From Scolanthus callimorphus (lineage: Eukaryota; Cnidaria; Anthozoa; Actiniaria; Edwardsiidae): DNA of 64,000 nucleotides. The stretch covers positions 17,471,073 through 17,535,072 of the forward strand of contig CM066912.1 of the NCBI GenBank assembly GCA_033964015.1, written 5' to 3'. The notes below the pieces were generated by a model that ran no database searches, was not told the origin of the DNA, and worked only from the letters and a program-made list of their open reading frames with translations. Shown here in pieces: positions 44,827 through 56,703 of the stretch. Numbering within the stretch: position 1 is the stretch's first letter; every line of letters begins with the position of its first letter. The translations under genes and the position numbers were made by a program.

Positions 44827-46582
44827 AGTAGCAGGGACTTCTGTACTGCGCATGCACGAATCCGCTGACCAATTCAATGTGATTCCGGGCGCTATAATCG
44901 CCAGTTTCCATTGTTTTAGTCGGAATTGACAAAACGGCGCGAAGTTTTCAGCTCGCACTTTTCTTTTTTTCTTTATTTTGTAATTCAAAATATTTCTACG
45001 ATAAGCTCTAGTGTTCTGTGTGCAACAAACGAGATGTCGACAGGACATGTTCCGACTCCACTTTTAAGCCATGTTACGAGCAGTGTTACGGAATTGTTTC
45101 AAACGACGATGATAGCATGCATCTTGAACAGCATACTATATACTACCACAAAAAAAGCCATTGCTGAATTCAGAAGAAAACGTAACTTATGATAGTATAC
45201 ATACAATTTTTTAAAACCTTGAAGACCCCCTCACCCACCCATCGAGGTTTATAGCACTGGACGACTGCCACAATCAATATTACAACATTTACGACGAACG
45301 ACAAATGGAAATGTTTATTGAGTTTATTTCTTGGCAGAACAAGTCATTTTTATGACGCTAGAGAAACACTTCCAATTACAAAGAAGGTATTCACTCAAAA
45401 CACCCAGCCCCTATCTGCCTAGAGGCCATCCCTATAGCTCTTTAGTTGCATATTCTGTCACAGTTAGAATCACAACATTGATGGTGTGAAAATGCCCCTG
45501 TTACAATTCAGAAGATCTGGAAAAATAAGATGGATGAAATATATCAACATTACTGATACTAAAAGTCGTTTAAGACCTGCACGTGCAACAAAAATCACAA
45601 AAGTACTACAATAAAAAAAAGTTTTAGTTATGCTAGCGAATTTTGAACACAAGAAAATGTTAACAAATTAACAGCTGGATCATTACTGGTTAAAATCATG
45701 CTAAAACTAAGATGGAGAAATGAGCTCGATATTTTTCTATAGCACATAAAAGAGGAGGCCACCATTGCAAATTATGCAAGAAAAATTGATGGCGAAATAT
45801 TGTTATTTATTACGTATTTAACTCAAAGCGATCTCTGTTTAATCTGCACTCTCAACAACCTTATAGTATTGCGACATCGTTCAGATACATAAATACGATA
45901 TATTTGTCATTCTGTGGTGGTATCGGCTTCCAGAGTGTTACGCATAATTTGAACAGGTTCAATAGTCATTTGAGTTCAATAGTATAATTCATATGATCAG
46001 CGAATTTTCATGGCTAGTTTAATCGTTTCTTGATGATACCCTTGGTTAGTTGAGAACAATCAACAAAGATTTAAGATGGAGAAATGGCCTTGCTGGAATT
46101 TTAGTGGGCTCGGAGCATTCAATATAATTTACTTGTAAACTGAAATTAAACAGAATTTTCACTGGTGTTCTCGACAATCGCAAACGCGAATTATCAAGAT
46201 TGACTTCAAAACATGCCCAATGCTTACCATAGAGAAACTTACCGTATGTGAAATGATTCAGGTTCTCCTTTAAAATGAGCAAGCAACCTCCAATTACGGG
46301 ATGTAACAAGACAACATGGCTGCAATATTGACGAAGCTTGCGTTTCTTTGAACGTCCGTCCCATGATAACAACTCGAACCTATTGCATGTTCCTTTCCAT
46401 AGAATAGGCAGCAAAGACATAGATAAAAACCTTTAGGCGAATTCTGGAGTAATTCATTTCAATTTCGTTCCACATATCACGGTCAAATCCCGTAAACATT
46501 GAGCTGTCATGACCCTTCTCCGAGGCATGAGGGAGTTCAATAAATCTAAGCCGCGCATGCGTATGCAAATGTCCCTGCTACT
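44827..46582. mobile_element. MULE-like element in the 30-bp array, 9-bp TSD
   Basis: The ends AGTAGCAGGGAC and GTCCCTGCTACT continue imperfectly into GCGCATGC for about 30 bp. The direct repeat GGTCTGTGG stands at 44818-44826 and 46583-46591. The 1,756-bp interior has only short frames; one at 45033 (MSTGHVPTPLLSHVTSSVTE) might be a relic exon but has no domain. The 9-bp duplication points to a Mutator-type element, with the caution that the target itself is repetitive. Confidence 0.75.
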
Positions 46583-46591
46583 GGTCTGTGG

Positions 46592-47559
46592 AGGTTCTGA
46601 GTTATGAAGTGGTTCGGGTTTGTGGAATAGACTTGGCTGGGACCAGCACAGGCAGTGGGCCATGGGAAGTCATATAATCCTGTAGCGTCGCAAGGGCGGA
46701 GCCAGGTCTCTTCCCATAACTTAATAAGAGCACAATGAGATCAATGAAAATGGTTTACTATTCTCATTGCGTATAATTAATTAGAATGGCGAAAGATCGA
46801 TTAAAATCATCACCACGTGACCAAAGGGCATCACATGACCACGCTAGTACTTAATCCTGCGTTCCTGCCATCTTATCATTCTGCCTTCGACCAGTTTGAC
46901 ATAAAGTTCGAGAGTGAAGTTTGATCGCCAGTATTGCCACTGAGTTGCAGCACCATTATTCCCTAGAAGAGCGGAGTTTTGTCATACTGTATGCTGTACG
47001 GATCTTCATACTACAGAGAGAAAGCGAGATTTTTCCCATCCTGGAAATGTTTACCTCGAGTCTCCCGACCTTGCGAAGCAAAACTCATAAGTAAGTTAAC
47101 AAGTTAAGTTTACTGCACTACTGTTCAGTTTTACCCTGAAGTGATTTATATGCTACCTTTGTATCTAATGGTCCTACTTCCATGCCTTGCTTATACAACG
47201 CTTGTACAAGTTTATGCTGTATCTGTCGGTAATTTCTAGTCCATTGCTACTCGTTCGGATTTGCATATTTCTTCATGCGTATAACACGCAGAGTTCGCTT
47301 CCCGTCGCTTTCCTTCGCCGTTTAACTTTAGTCATCTCCTGCCTGTAGTTTTCATCCCTTGTATTTTTAAAATGTCCTTCTTTCTTGCTAACTTTTACTT
47401 TGTATTTTTAGGTACCATGGTAGTTAATATTCTCTGCCTCCCCGGATACACAGTAATAATATGAATTCAATAAACTGTACTTGTTAATTGTTCTTTGACT
47501 GCATTATGTTTGCTTTATAACCATTATGTATCTTACATAATCTTCCAGTACTTTTTAAA
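46592..47559. other. Non-coding stretch with a solo repeat arm
   Basis: 46692-46765 resembles the right arm of the small element at 792-1049. No coding region is recognised in the rest. Confidence 0.4.
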
Positions 47560-48480
47560 TCGGCCGGCTCATTTTCTACGCCGGGATGCCATCCAGCCTT
47601 ACAATTTCTAAGGTTTGGGCCGGTGTAAATTTTCTACCGGGTTGTTAGCCAGCCTCCAATTTCATCAAGGACTGGGCCGGCAATAATTTTTATGGTGCCG
47701 GGTTCTTATCCTGCCTTAGCAATCTCTAGTAAGGCTAGGACCGGTGTAATTTTTATACCGGGTTGTTAGCCAGACTTCAATTTCTTCAAAAGTCTGGGCC
47801 AGCACTAATTTTCTTGTGCCGGGTTCGTTATCCTCCTTACCAATTTCTAGTAAGGCTAGGGCCGGTGTAATTTTTACACCGGGTTGTTAGCCAGACTTCA
47901 ATTTGTTCAAAAATCTGGACCAGCACTAATTTTCTTTTGCTGGTTGTTATCCAGCCTTAACAATTTCTAGTAAGGCTAGGGCCGGTGGAATTTTTATACC
48001 GGGTTGTTAGACAGACTTCAATTTCTTAAAGTCTGGGCCAGCACTAATTTTCTTGTGCGGGGTTGTTATCCAGCCTTAACAATTTCTAGTAAGGCTAGGG
48101 CCGGTGGAATTTTTTATACCGGGTTGTTAGACAGACTTAAATTTCTTAAAGTCTGGGCCAGCACTAATTTTCTTCTGCCGGGTTGTTATCCAGCCTTAAC
48201 AATTTCTAGTAAGGCTAGGGCCGGTGGAATTTTTTATACCGGGTTGTTAGACAGACTTCAATTTCTTAAAGTCTGGGCCAGCACTAATTTTCTTGTGCCG
48301 GGTTGTTATCCAGCCTTTACAATTTCTAGTAAGGCTAGGGCCGGTGGAATGTTTTATACCGGGTTGTTAGCCAGACTTTAATTTCTTCAAAAGTCTGGGC
48401 CAGCACTAATTTTCTTGTGCCTGGTTGTTATCCTGCCTTAAAATTTCTAGTAAGGCTAGGTGTAGTGTAACTTCTGTTGA
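47560..48480. repeat. 120-bp tandem array of alternating small hairpins
   Basis: Each unit contains four short inverted repeats in series, e.g. CCGGTGTAA..TTACACCGG, CAGACTT..AAGTCTG, CAGCAC..GTGCCGG and AGCCTTA..TAAGGCT, separated by AATTT-type loops. About 7.5 units. The 40-residue repeat in the frame 48004-48381 is a read-through. Variation between units partly preserves pairing. Confidence 0.85.
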
Positions 48481-48690
48481 CCAAAGCTTGAGCCAGCTTT
48501 GATTTTTCTATGCCGGGTTGTTTGATAAAATACAAATAAAATGAAATGAAATGTTTTAAACTTGATCCCTCAAAGATATTATGAATTTAGTATTTATAGG
48601 TATGTCAATCATATTTTCTGTCATTTCGGACTTCAGACTTGCACCCCACTGGTTCTAAGATTGGGCTGACTTAAGCCGTATCTCCGTTTC

Positions 48691-48905
48691 GGCGGGGCTT
48701 TCTTGGTTCCAGTGGCGTGTAGGCCTGCCTTCCAACACACCAATTATATTTTCCCTTAGTACAGAAGTGTACTCAGCTCCCATTGTTCCAAAAGGCAATT
48801 ACAATTGATTGTATAACGGATTATGTCCTATATGATTATGAGCTGATTACTTATTGCAATTTGTAAGGCAGGCCTACTTACGCCACTGGACCAAGATAAG
48901 CCCGC
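48691..48905. repeat. Foldback with 35-bp arms
   Basis: GCGGGGCTTTCTTGGTTCC with AGTGGCGTGTAGGCCTGCC pairs with GGCAGGCCTACTTACGCCAC and TGGACCAAGATAAGCCCGC. The loop is about 130 bp and AT-rich. An AATAAA-type signal follows at about 48962. It may be the end of the larger repeat region that starts at 47.5 kb. Confidence 0.7.
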
Positions 48906-51109
48906 ACTCGAGGGCCATAAGTTAGAAACCTACTTGTATGGTTACTATGAAAGTCTTGTGAAATAAAGTTTCTTGTATTGTATTCTATTATAGGAAATCA
49001 TCATATCCTCTGTAACAGTAGTAAAATCTTGTATACTTGACTGACATTTCAGTTTTCTGTATGGAGGTGATTATACTGTTAAGGACTGTGCACTTCTCCT
49101 CAACTTCGCATTTAAAAAATGTATGTCACAGTAAATGTATCAAAATCACACTCTTTCCACTTATCTAAAGTCGTAAGGATATTTTTGCAGGTGACAAGTC
49201 CCCGTTTCTATTTATCATTTTATTTCTCTCGGCCAAACTAGTAATAGTCCAATTTACCTGGTAGACCCGGTAAACAAACTCATTGGATATTAATACGTAA
49301 TTGTTAAATTTACATCGTCAATTCAAGGAGATGGGCTCAAAAAGGGGATCCCATGACGTTTTCTCTCTCCCATTTTGTATTGACTATTTGCGCTTCTCGA
49401 GGTATTTTGCGCTTATTTGAGGATAAAGCCCTGAAAATTTCGGGACAGTTGGTATAGGTACACAGCCACTTTGTTGTTTAGTACAGCCAAGTTCTCATAT
49501 GCCAAGTTTCATGTTGCGTAGTTACCGGGCTTGTAGTCACGTGTTGGTACAAACTCTATAATGACAATCCTAACATTCGAGTAATTTCCCTGACACGCGC
49601 ACCAACGTGATTGTTATTATTTATTTTTGTACCTCATGACACCATTCTTCATCTGTATATCGATCCAGTTTCTAGCAGTAAAGGTGGCTATGAACTCGCT
49701 TTCAAGCTGATATTGACATTTTTTTTTATTTTCAACATTTTGATTCTCAACAAAATTAGCTAAAATTTGTAATTTAATTAATTAATTTGCGCCGGGGAGC
49801 ACCCTTTACTTTTGCAAGAGGGCTTTTTCGTGGTATGTACTCCGATTGAATTGATATTTTGTAACAAAGCTTCATGAATTTCACGAAGGAATTGCCACTG
49901 CAATTCCTTCCGCTTTATTAGAAAAAAATATATATATGTTGCCATGAAAACCAGCTTCACCTCGGCATGTAATAAAGTTTTGACCTCCTAGGGTCTGCAT
50001 CCGCCACTGCTTCTTAAACTTGTCAACTCTCATTATGAAGGTGTGACATCCTTATTAGCATCGCAATCCCCTTAGTACTCGTGATTTTCCCAATAATACG
50101 CATTCGGGCCATCACCGAAAAAAAAATTACATATATATTATTTTTAAGAATCCTAAATATCTCGAGGCAACGGCTCTCACTAAGGAACGTTCCAAAATTT
50201 AAAACTGGACGAACATTAACTATTTTTTAATTATACTCTTTTTGAGTATATTCAATTTCAAATCTTTATGAAGCTGTAAAGGTGATTTTATACATTCACA
50301 TATCTCATTTTATATATAGGAGCCATACCTTTAAGTTTAATCGTATTTCTTTAACAATTTGCAGCTCATACTAGAGACTCGCTGCAGTCGTTTAGGCAAT
50401 ATTTAGCAAGCGCATGCCAAAGAGGAAACAAGCAAAACGCGGGTTTAGTGAAATTAATGACGTCATTTATAAGGGGCGTTTTCTTTCAAAGCCAACGGAC
50501 TTCAACTTCAACTTTATTATATATATATATATTTTTTAAATATTACGAAGACAGCACACCGCCTGCAAATAGCATAGCTAGTCGAGGCAGCCGGTGAGAG
50601 GACAAAGAAGCAGAGAGAGACGAAGCGTAAAAACGTGAAAAAAAAAAAAGAAAATTCGAGACAGTTTATAATAGAAGTAAAAGTTGTCTATGTTTTTTTG
50701 GGGTATTTATTTTCACAGTTTATTTTCAAAAACTTTCTTGAAAAAAAACAAAAGATGCTCACGTATATTCGAACAAAAACAAGGAACTAGAAAGGCCGAA
50801 ACTTATTTGTTTACAAATGAATAGTTTGTTATTTACATAAAAATATAATTCAAAGAGTTGACAAAGACGACAGTGAGATTTGAAAGTCGGTATTATGTGG
50901 CAGAGACTTAAAGGGTTTTGGACCTGACTCGCCATCGTCACATTCTCGTTACATTCCGACTCTATGCTTTCCATGCTTCGACTATGCCCGATGCAGAGGT
51001 TCTTCAGTTCTTAAGATGAAGAACTTGCTTATAAGATTTCGGCGGTCTTATGGACGTTGAGGCCGGTGAGTGATCAAAGAGCTTGCTCATAAGGAAAACA
51101 AGACGTAAT
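48906..51109. other. Non-coding stretch
   Basis: Nothing recognisable except a short TA microsatellite at 50517-50532 and purine runs near 50605-50655. Confidence 0.4.
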
Positions 51110-51245
51110 ATTTCAAATCCGACAATGAGGACTGGACCGTATTTCAAGTCCGCAGCAATTAGTTCCAGTCCGAGGCGGAGCCGAGGACTGGAACTAATTG
51201 CAAGGACTTGAAATATGGTCCAGTCCGAATTGGAGGATTTGAAAT
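51110..51245. repeat. Foldback 1 of the 51-54 kb cluster
   Basis: Arms of about 60 bp: ATTTCAAATCC with GGACTGGACC and GCAATTAGTTCCAGTCC, matched by GGACTGGAACTAATTGC, GGTCCAGTCC and GGATTTGAAAT. The loop is CGAGGCGGAGCCGAG, itself a palindrome. Confidence 0.9.
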
Positions 51246-51636
51246 GACTTCTCATGCTCATTAATTATTTGGGAGGCAAAATTGAAAGAGAAAGACTTGA
51301 AGTGGTAGAATCAACTTCTTTGTCTTGATGTCGGTTGTTGTGATACAACAAAGAGAACAAGAGCGAATTTCATTATAAGAGTGGTTTGCATATACCCGTG
51401 TGTTATTATCAAAACCGAAATAATCCGACTTTCATCAGTGATAAGCGCGGTTGGATTAAGCCCGTAAATCACAGTAAACTAATTACATAGCCCTTTGTTC
51501 TGTTTACACTTTTGAGCGGAGTTTATAAAAACTACGCTTGAATCGAAATCACTTGGGACTTGAGGTGTATTCGTCGTGTTGAAGTCTGAATTTCCATTTA
51601 GCGCTGGGTCGCGATCGACTTCACTTGATTCGCACC

Positions 51637-51924
51637 ATGGCCTCGATAAGAATAACTGGGACGAAAATGTCGGTGCAGTCCCTTGACTTTTGGATTATGA
51701 AAGTTGTGCAGACGGTGACCAATAAGAAAGGTAAACCTGTAATTATTTTTTTCCGTTTAGAATTGTGCAATATTGGTAACACAACGCTAACTTACGAAAT
51801 TTTAGTTAAATTGTTTGCTATTTGTATACCTTTCATAGGTGAAAGATACCCAGCTAAAAGTTTGTACCAGGTTTGGAAAGCAAGACTCGAACAGCTGTCA
51901 ATACATTGGACAAAAAAAACATGA
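51637..51924 (+). pseudogene. Fragment of DUF3504/Crypton-type recombinase-like gene, two exons
   Basis: Exon 51637-51730 and exon 51839-51924 are joined by a GT-AG intron with exact phase. The product SLDFWIMKVVQTVTNKK followed by GERYPAKSLYQ matches the conserved block of Crypton-derived DUF3504/ZMYM-QRICH1-type proteins (hydrophobic helix, then K-x-G-x-x-Y-P-x-x-S/T-L-Y-x). The frame ends 17 residues later and the rest of the recombinase is not found, so this is a fragment or a diverged first part. A MASIRIT start in fair context is assumed. Confidence 0.4.
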
Positions 51925-52554
51925 GGTAAGATTTCAAATGTACTATAATATTATAAATCAAACTACCGAATTTTGTAACCCTAGGAGAACGAGAGTGGCG
52001 TAGGCATGAAATGTAAGAGCTGGTGTTTATTTAGCCTGCGAGCCGGCTCTCCATTGGGTTTTCCAGAGAAGAATTCATTACGAATCCCGCGCGCCAAAAA
52101 ATCGAATATCCGAAAAAACCCACTGTAGAGCCGGCTCGCAGGCTAGTGTTTATTGAGAAACCGGGTTCGGACTCTGACCGGTTCAATAGAAATGCGTCGG
52201 TGGGTGGAAAATAGAAGCTTATTCTTTTCACTGATATGCGTATTTTTTATTAGTTTTGCAGGTTTGAGATGTGTTCTTGATGTTGGCAATGAGGCAGTTT
52301 TGCCAGTTTTCAGGTTAGATGAAATATATTAGTTACTAAACGAGTATAGCGTGCCTGAAAAGTCATCTGCTCGCAGTTAGAATTACGCGCGATTGGCCAA
52401 TAAACATTAGTGGGAATTATTGCAATGTGACCATTTATCTATTTGTAAAACAGTACGCTGTCTTTATAATTTACTGTACTTTGGATGCAAAACACATCAA
52501 ATAAAGTCTATGTTGTTGTTTGTTGTGTTGAACTTTTTCACTTACAGAGATTGA
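51925..52554. other. Non-coding stretch
   Basis: A short inverted pair (CCTGCGAGCCGGCTC at 52036 and GAGCCGGCTCGCAGG at 52129) forms a 110-bp foldback at 52036-52143. No gene beyond the fragment to the left. Confidence 0.5.
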
Positions 52555-52692
52555 TTCTTTTCCAGTTCTTCAGGGACACCTTTTCCCTGAACTGATTTAA
52601 TTTTGTTCCAGTACCTAAGGGACATCCCAAAGGAACTGGAACAAAATTAAATCAGTTCAGGGAATAGGCGTCCCTGAGCAACTGGAAAAGAA
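52555..52692. repeat. Foldback 2 of the 51-54 kb cluster
   Basis: TTCTTTTCCAGTTCTTCAGG at the left pairs with CCTGAGCAACTGGAAAAGAA, and CCCTGAACTGATTTAATTTT with AAAATTAAATCAGTTCAGGG. About 60-bp arms with a loop containing CTAAGGGACATCCC. Confidence 0.9.
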
Positions 52693-53143
52693 TTAATTAA
52701 GCCCCAGCTCTTCCCTGCTGATTTCAATACCCTCCCCGGCTTTTAGATTGTACTGGACCGGGTTTCCAGTATCATCACGTGACCCAATTTTCGCTCTTGC
52801 AATTGGCTGTTATCCTCGTGAATAATTAATGAGTATGAGAAATATGAAGCACGTTTTATATAGTACCTTCTACGGCTTGGACTAGATATAGTGTGCTCTA
52901 CATGCGTAACCAACGGACCTGTCAATCAGATTATCGAGCATACAGTATATTTGTGCAAGGTCTCCACTGGCAACAGGAAATTTTTTAAGAGCAAAGAGAC
53001 GCCCATGTCTTTCTACAAATAGCAACTACATCGCAGTCGTAAGCCCAGCTGATGCCCTGAGAAACGTAGACCGCAGACACTTAGTAGGTTGAGACGCATA
53101 TTACTAGAAAGCTAAAACTTATGTACGCCATATTCTATGTAAT

Positions 53144-53244
53144 GTTTACAAAACGAGCTGGAGTGCTTTATCAGCAGATAGAAACACGAGGCGAAGCCGA
53201 GTGATTCTATCTGCTGATAAAACACGACAGCGAGTTTTGTAAAC
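53144..53244. repeat. Foldback 3 of the 51-54 kb cluster
   Basis: GTTTACAAAAC with GTGCTTTATCAGCAGATAGA pairs with TCTATCTGCTGATAAAACAC and GTTTTGTAAAC. The loop ACACGAGGCGAAGCCGAGTG is again a GAGGC-GCC palindrome, like foldback 1. Confidence 0.9.
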
Positions 53245-54214
53245 TACTTCTAAAACGGTTGCCAGTAATAATTCATAATTCCAAGCTAGTTAAAAAAGGA
53301 AATAAATTTGTAAGAACTACTTCTTTGAAATCGAGAATAAGAAATCTGATATAGACTGGCTTCAAGATGCATTGTTTAGCTATTTTGAAATGGCAAACAA
53401 AAGATCGACAACGAGAGCTTTTCATTACGAATAGTGTATTTAGAGAGGCGTTCCGAATAATTGACATATCTTCTGTGTTGGGACAAAAGGTCTGTTCATA
53501 ATTACATGACTTTCAAAAAGAGAAGAACTCCCTTTGGAATAGCTGTCACTTTTTTACCTATAATTATGATGAGCAAAGAAATGCCATTCAAATGTCATAG
53601 AAAAGAAATGAATGCATTAGCGATACCAGAGATACCTATAATAATGCTAGGGCTTTCTGATTGGCTTTTGTAAAGAAAGTGCTATGTCATTAGTTTTTGG
53701 GGCAGTGTTTCCTATTGTTTTTTATTCTTTTTATGATTCAAATTTCTTTGACGAAATTTTATTTGTCATGCGCGTAATGCATCATATGCAATTTGCCCAT
53801 TCATTCTCGGTAAGCAGTGCGGTTCGTACGGACTCGCCAAGTAGAGTAACTTGGACGGGTGAGTTAAATTCGTTTATCTTTGCATGATTTTGAGCCCAAT
53901 TCAACTCAAGTATTGCCAAATAATTGTCAAAGATGTCCGTTTTGGCTCGTTTCACGAAATGTTCACAGAAGGGTGGTCGGCACTGCCCGCGAGTCGTTGT
54001 TGGATGTTTAAATCATGGCCACCGAAAATTAATAAATGTGATAAATGAACTATCGTTTTACAAAATGCACGTATTCATTTCTAACATGCGTTCTTTTTTC
54101 GTAGGTTACGGGAAAAGGTGGAAATCATGACCACAGAGCGTTTGTAAGAGATGGGGTCTCCATGAATATTATCGGGGAAACATGCTGTTCTGGTGAGTTG
54201 TCCTATCATTACTG
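53245..54214. other. Non-coding stretch
   Basis: Short frames only. One at 53924-54130 contains CPRVVVGCLNH and LSFYKM, faintly like a THAP finger start, but the pattern is incomplete. Confidence 0.35.
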
Positions 54215-54351
54215 ATGCTCAGTGAGCCAAACTTGATAGAGAACTGTGCTCACTGAACTGGATCTGATATAGAACTCTGACGTCACCGGAGTTCTATATC
54301 AGATTCAGTTCAGTGCGTAGCAGTTCTATATCGTTTCTGGCTGATTGAGCA
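54215..54351. repeat. Foldback 4 of the 51-54 kb cluster
   Basis: Arms: GATGCTCAGTGAGCC, AGAACTG, CACTGAACTG and CTGATATAGAACTC pair with GAGTTCTATATCAG, CAGTTCAGTG, CAGTTCT and GGCTGATTGAGCAC. The centre is TGACGTCACCGG. Arms about 65 bp with several mismatches. Confidence 0.85.
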
Positions 54352-55469
54352 CCATTATGATATGGCAACCAATCAGAACAGCTGTTCCCTGAAAATATTC
54401 ATGGACTCCCCAAAATGCTAATTTCTATCGGGGTATACAAACGGCCTTCATGGTCCTGATTTCCATTGTGTTTGCCTGATTGACTATTCATGAGTTTTAG
54501 AAATAACATTATAATATAACGAAGGCAGTTTAGAGGTGCAGAACGATTATATCATCGAATATGACCAAGGACGAAACATTCTCATTTTACGAATTTTACT
54601 ACGCGTCTCTCTCAACACCTAAACGGGCTGGAACAAGATTGTTCCATCATGTCCAAATTAATCCTATAATTAATTACTCGCCCTTCATGGTACCTACAAG
54701 CCTTGCTTTAATCTTACTAGCTACACCTGCAAGGGTGCTTGGGGCTCATACGCGTGCAGAAAATACTTTTGCCAATATCTCAAATAAGAAATTAGAGCAA
54801 CGAAAGTTTGCTCGTCAATGTTAATTCCGCAGTACTAGCAAAAATTTGGATAGTTGATGTTTCCATGGCAACCTAATTAAAGGGACCCACCCCATATTTT
54901 TCCTAATGTGGGACTTAACAACAAGATGCAAAATGGGGAACAGAAAAACCTCAACGTATTATTTTCCTTTACTGGGTTGATTCCTTCAACATATCTTCTT
55001 CTTAAGGCAAACCACCTGCATAATTAACAGAAACAGTTCTTTTCGATCTATCACGTAACCCTGGACAAAATAAACAAGATGCTATCAACTGCAAAAATTC
55101 ATGAAGATTAGGAATCTAGGGTTAAAAGTTTGACCATAAGTTTTCCCCGTTTTTGATCGAAAGTTAATTGTAAACGATACTTAGCTACAGATAAAATGAT
55201 GTTTCCATAGCAACCAAATAACGCAGGATTTAATGCTGGTGACGTTTTACTCATACAAGTTCCACCTCTGTAACTATTGTCCTAATATAGTTGTTTGCAA
55301 AATTGCTGAGAAGCTTACTCATTGACGCCCAAATCTGTCACCTACAGTTCTGACTGTAACTGCAATACTGATAGTATAATAATAAATGGGTCCCGGAGCG
55401 TCATGCCAAGTTTCAACATCTTGCATCTTATTGGGCTGTCCCAAAAAATTGCCATACCTCCCCCTATAT
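54352..55469. other. Non-coding stretch
   Basis: No gene or named element recognised. Confidence 0.4.
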
Positions 55470-55712
55470 CGAGGAACTGCATATTTTCAAAAATTGTTCT
55501 ACCCCTGTGGAAATTCCATACTTTCTACAACCCGTGTGGAAATTTGAAGCAACCACTGTGGAAATTCCAAATCTGCAAATAAATGCCCACGTAAATTTTG
55601 GAATAAAATAAATGGCCCTGTGGAAATTTTAGGGTCAAAATTTATGGCACCTGGATGAAACACTAAACACTATTAGCCCGGTGGAAATTCCAGTTCCTCG
55701 ATAGTGAGGTAA
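55470..55712. repeat. Short foldback filled with TGTGGAAATTCCA motifs
   Basis: TATCGAGGAACTG (55470) pairs with CAGTTCCTCGATA (55703). Between them GTGGAAATTCCA or close variants occurs five times. Two more copies lie in intron 10 of the DDE-like gene (18217-18276). Confidence 0.7.
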
Positions 55713-56703
55713 TAACAGATATAAAATGGAACAGCCCATATAAAACATACTTAACTCTGGAACTAGGCATGGAATACTGGTTAGTTTACCAAGGCAGCCA
55801 CACACCGTTCTAATCGGCCGTTGCCTAGCCGCACACTGGGGACATTTTCGTAAATTGAAAGGCTACGCTTTTGCTCAATTGACTACTACTTTTACCACAA
55901 CATATTCTCTCCTTACTCAGACTATATCTGCTGTTATATTATTTGGTCTAGTATGAGTCATGATTATTATTCGATTAGCAAATCATACTCTCATTGACAA
56001 ACGATAACACCATCGTTAATCATTTACTTCGTTCTACTATAAAACATCTAGTCCATTGATGATGTTTTAAATTACAGAATTGGCTGGTCCCGATAGTTTG
56101 CATATAATAGTGGATTAAATTTTGTTCTCTAATATTGTTTGTACACACCGTCAGGTCATTTTGCCATTTTACTGAATAAGCATCCATAAGCAGTCTTGCA
56201 CTGCTCTTGCTCTTTACCCCTTTAATCTCTTTCGTTAAAAAAAAAAAAAACAAGCACATCTGAAACAGCTTCAATGATATATGCCTTGGGACGGACAAGA
56301 TGAGACGTCAGTTATTATAGGTGTGGGAATTATGCGGAACATTTAGATTTTTGCTATAACTATCCTAATAAGCCAGACAAGCTCACGGCATGGCATTCAT
56401 GCTGTAATTCCTTTTAGGTATGGGAATGAAGTTTTTAATTAGGTTTGGGATGTTTTAGGTATGGGATGTTTATGGTATTGGTATGGGTAGTTTGGTATTG
56501 GATACCACCAGAGGGCGTGGTAACGTATTTGAAGACTTGGGCAAGCCTAGCCGAAGGTAGCTCGCCCCTCTCTCCATATCTTCTTAATTAGCTCTGGAGC
56601 CATTGTATTAATTCTAGCAATGAGAATATTATACTATTCAAAGATTTCGATTTAAAGCTGGACTGTCACGCTCTGCGCATGTGCGAATTTTGATCACTTT
56701 GGT
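55713..56703. other. Non-coding stretch
   Basis: A minor GGTATGGGAT-type degenerate repeat is present at about 56415-56500. No gene. Confidence 0.4.

Noticed and set aside
44926..45192. Transposase exon in the MULE-like element
   Set aside because: No DDE or zinc motif; the frame is short and ends without a plausible donor.
48004..48381. Protein with three 40-residue repeats
   Set aside because: It follows the 120-bp tandem array exactly; no start context, domain or splice support.
53924..54130. Possible THAP zinc finger
   Set aside because: CPRVVVGCLNH and LSFYKM look similar, but Cys spacing is wrong and the later C-x2-H is absent.
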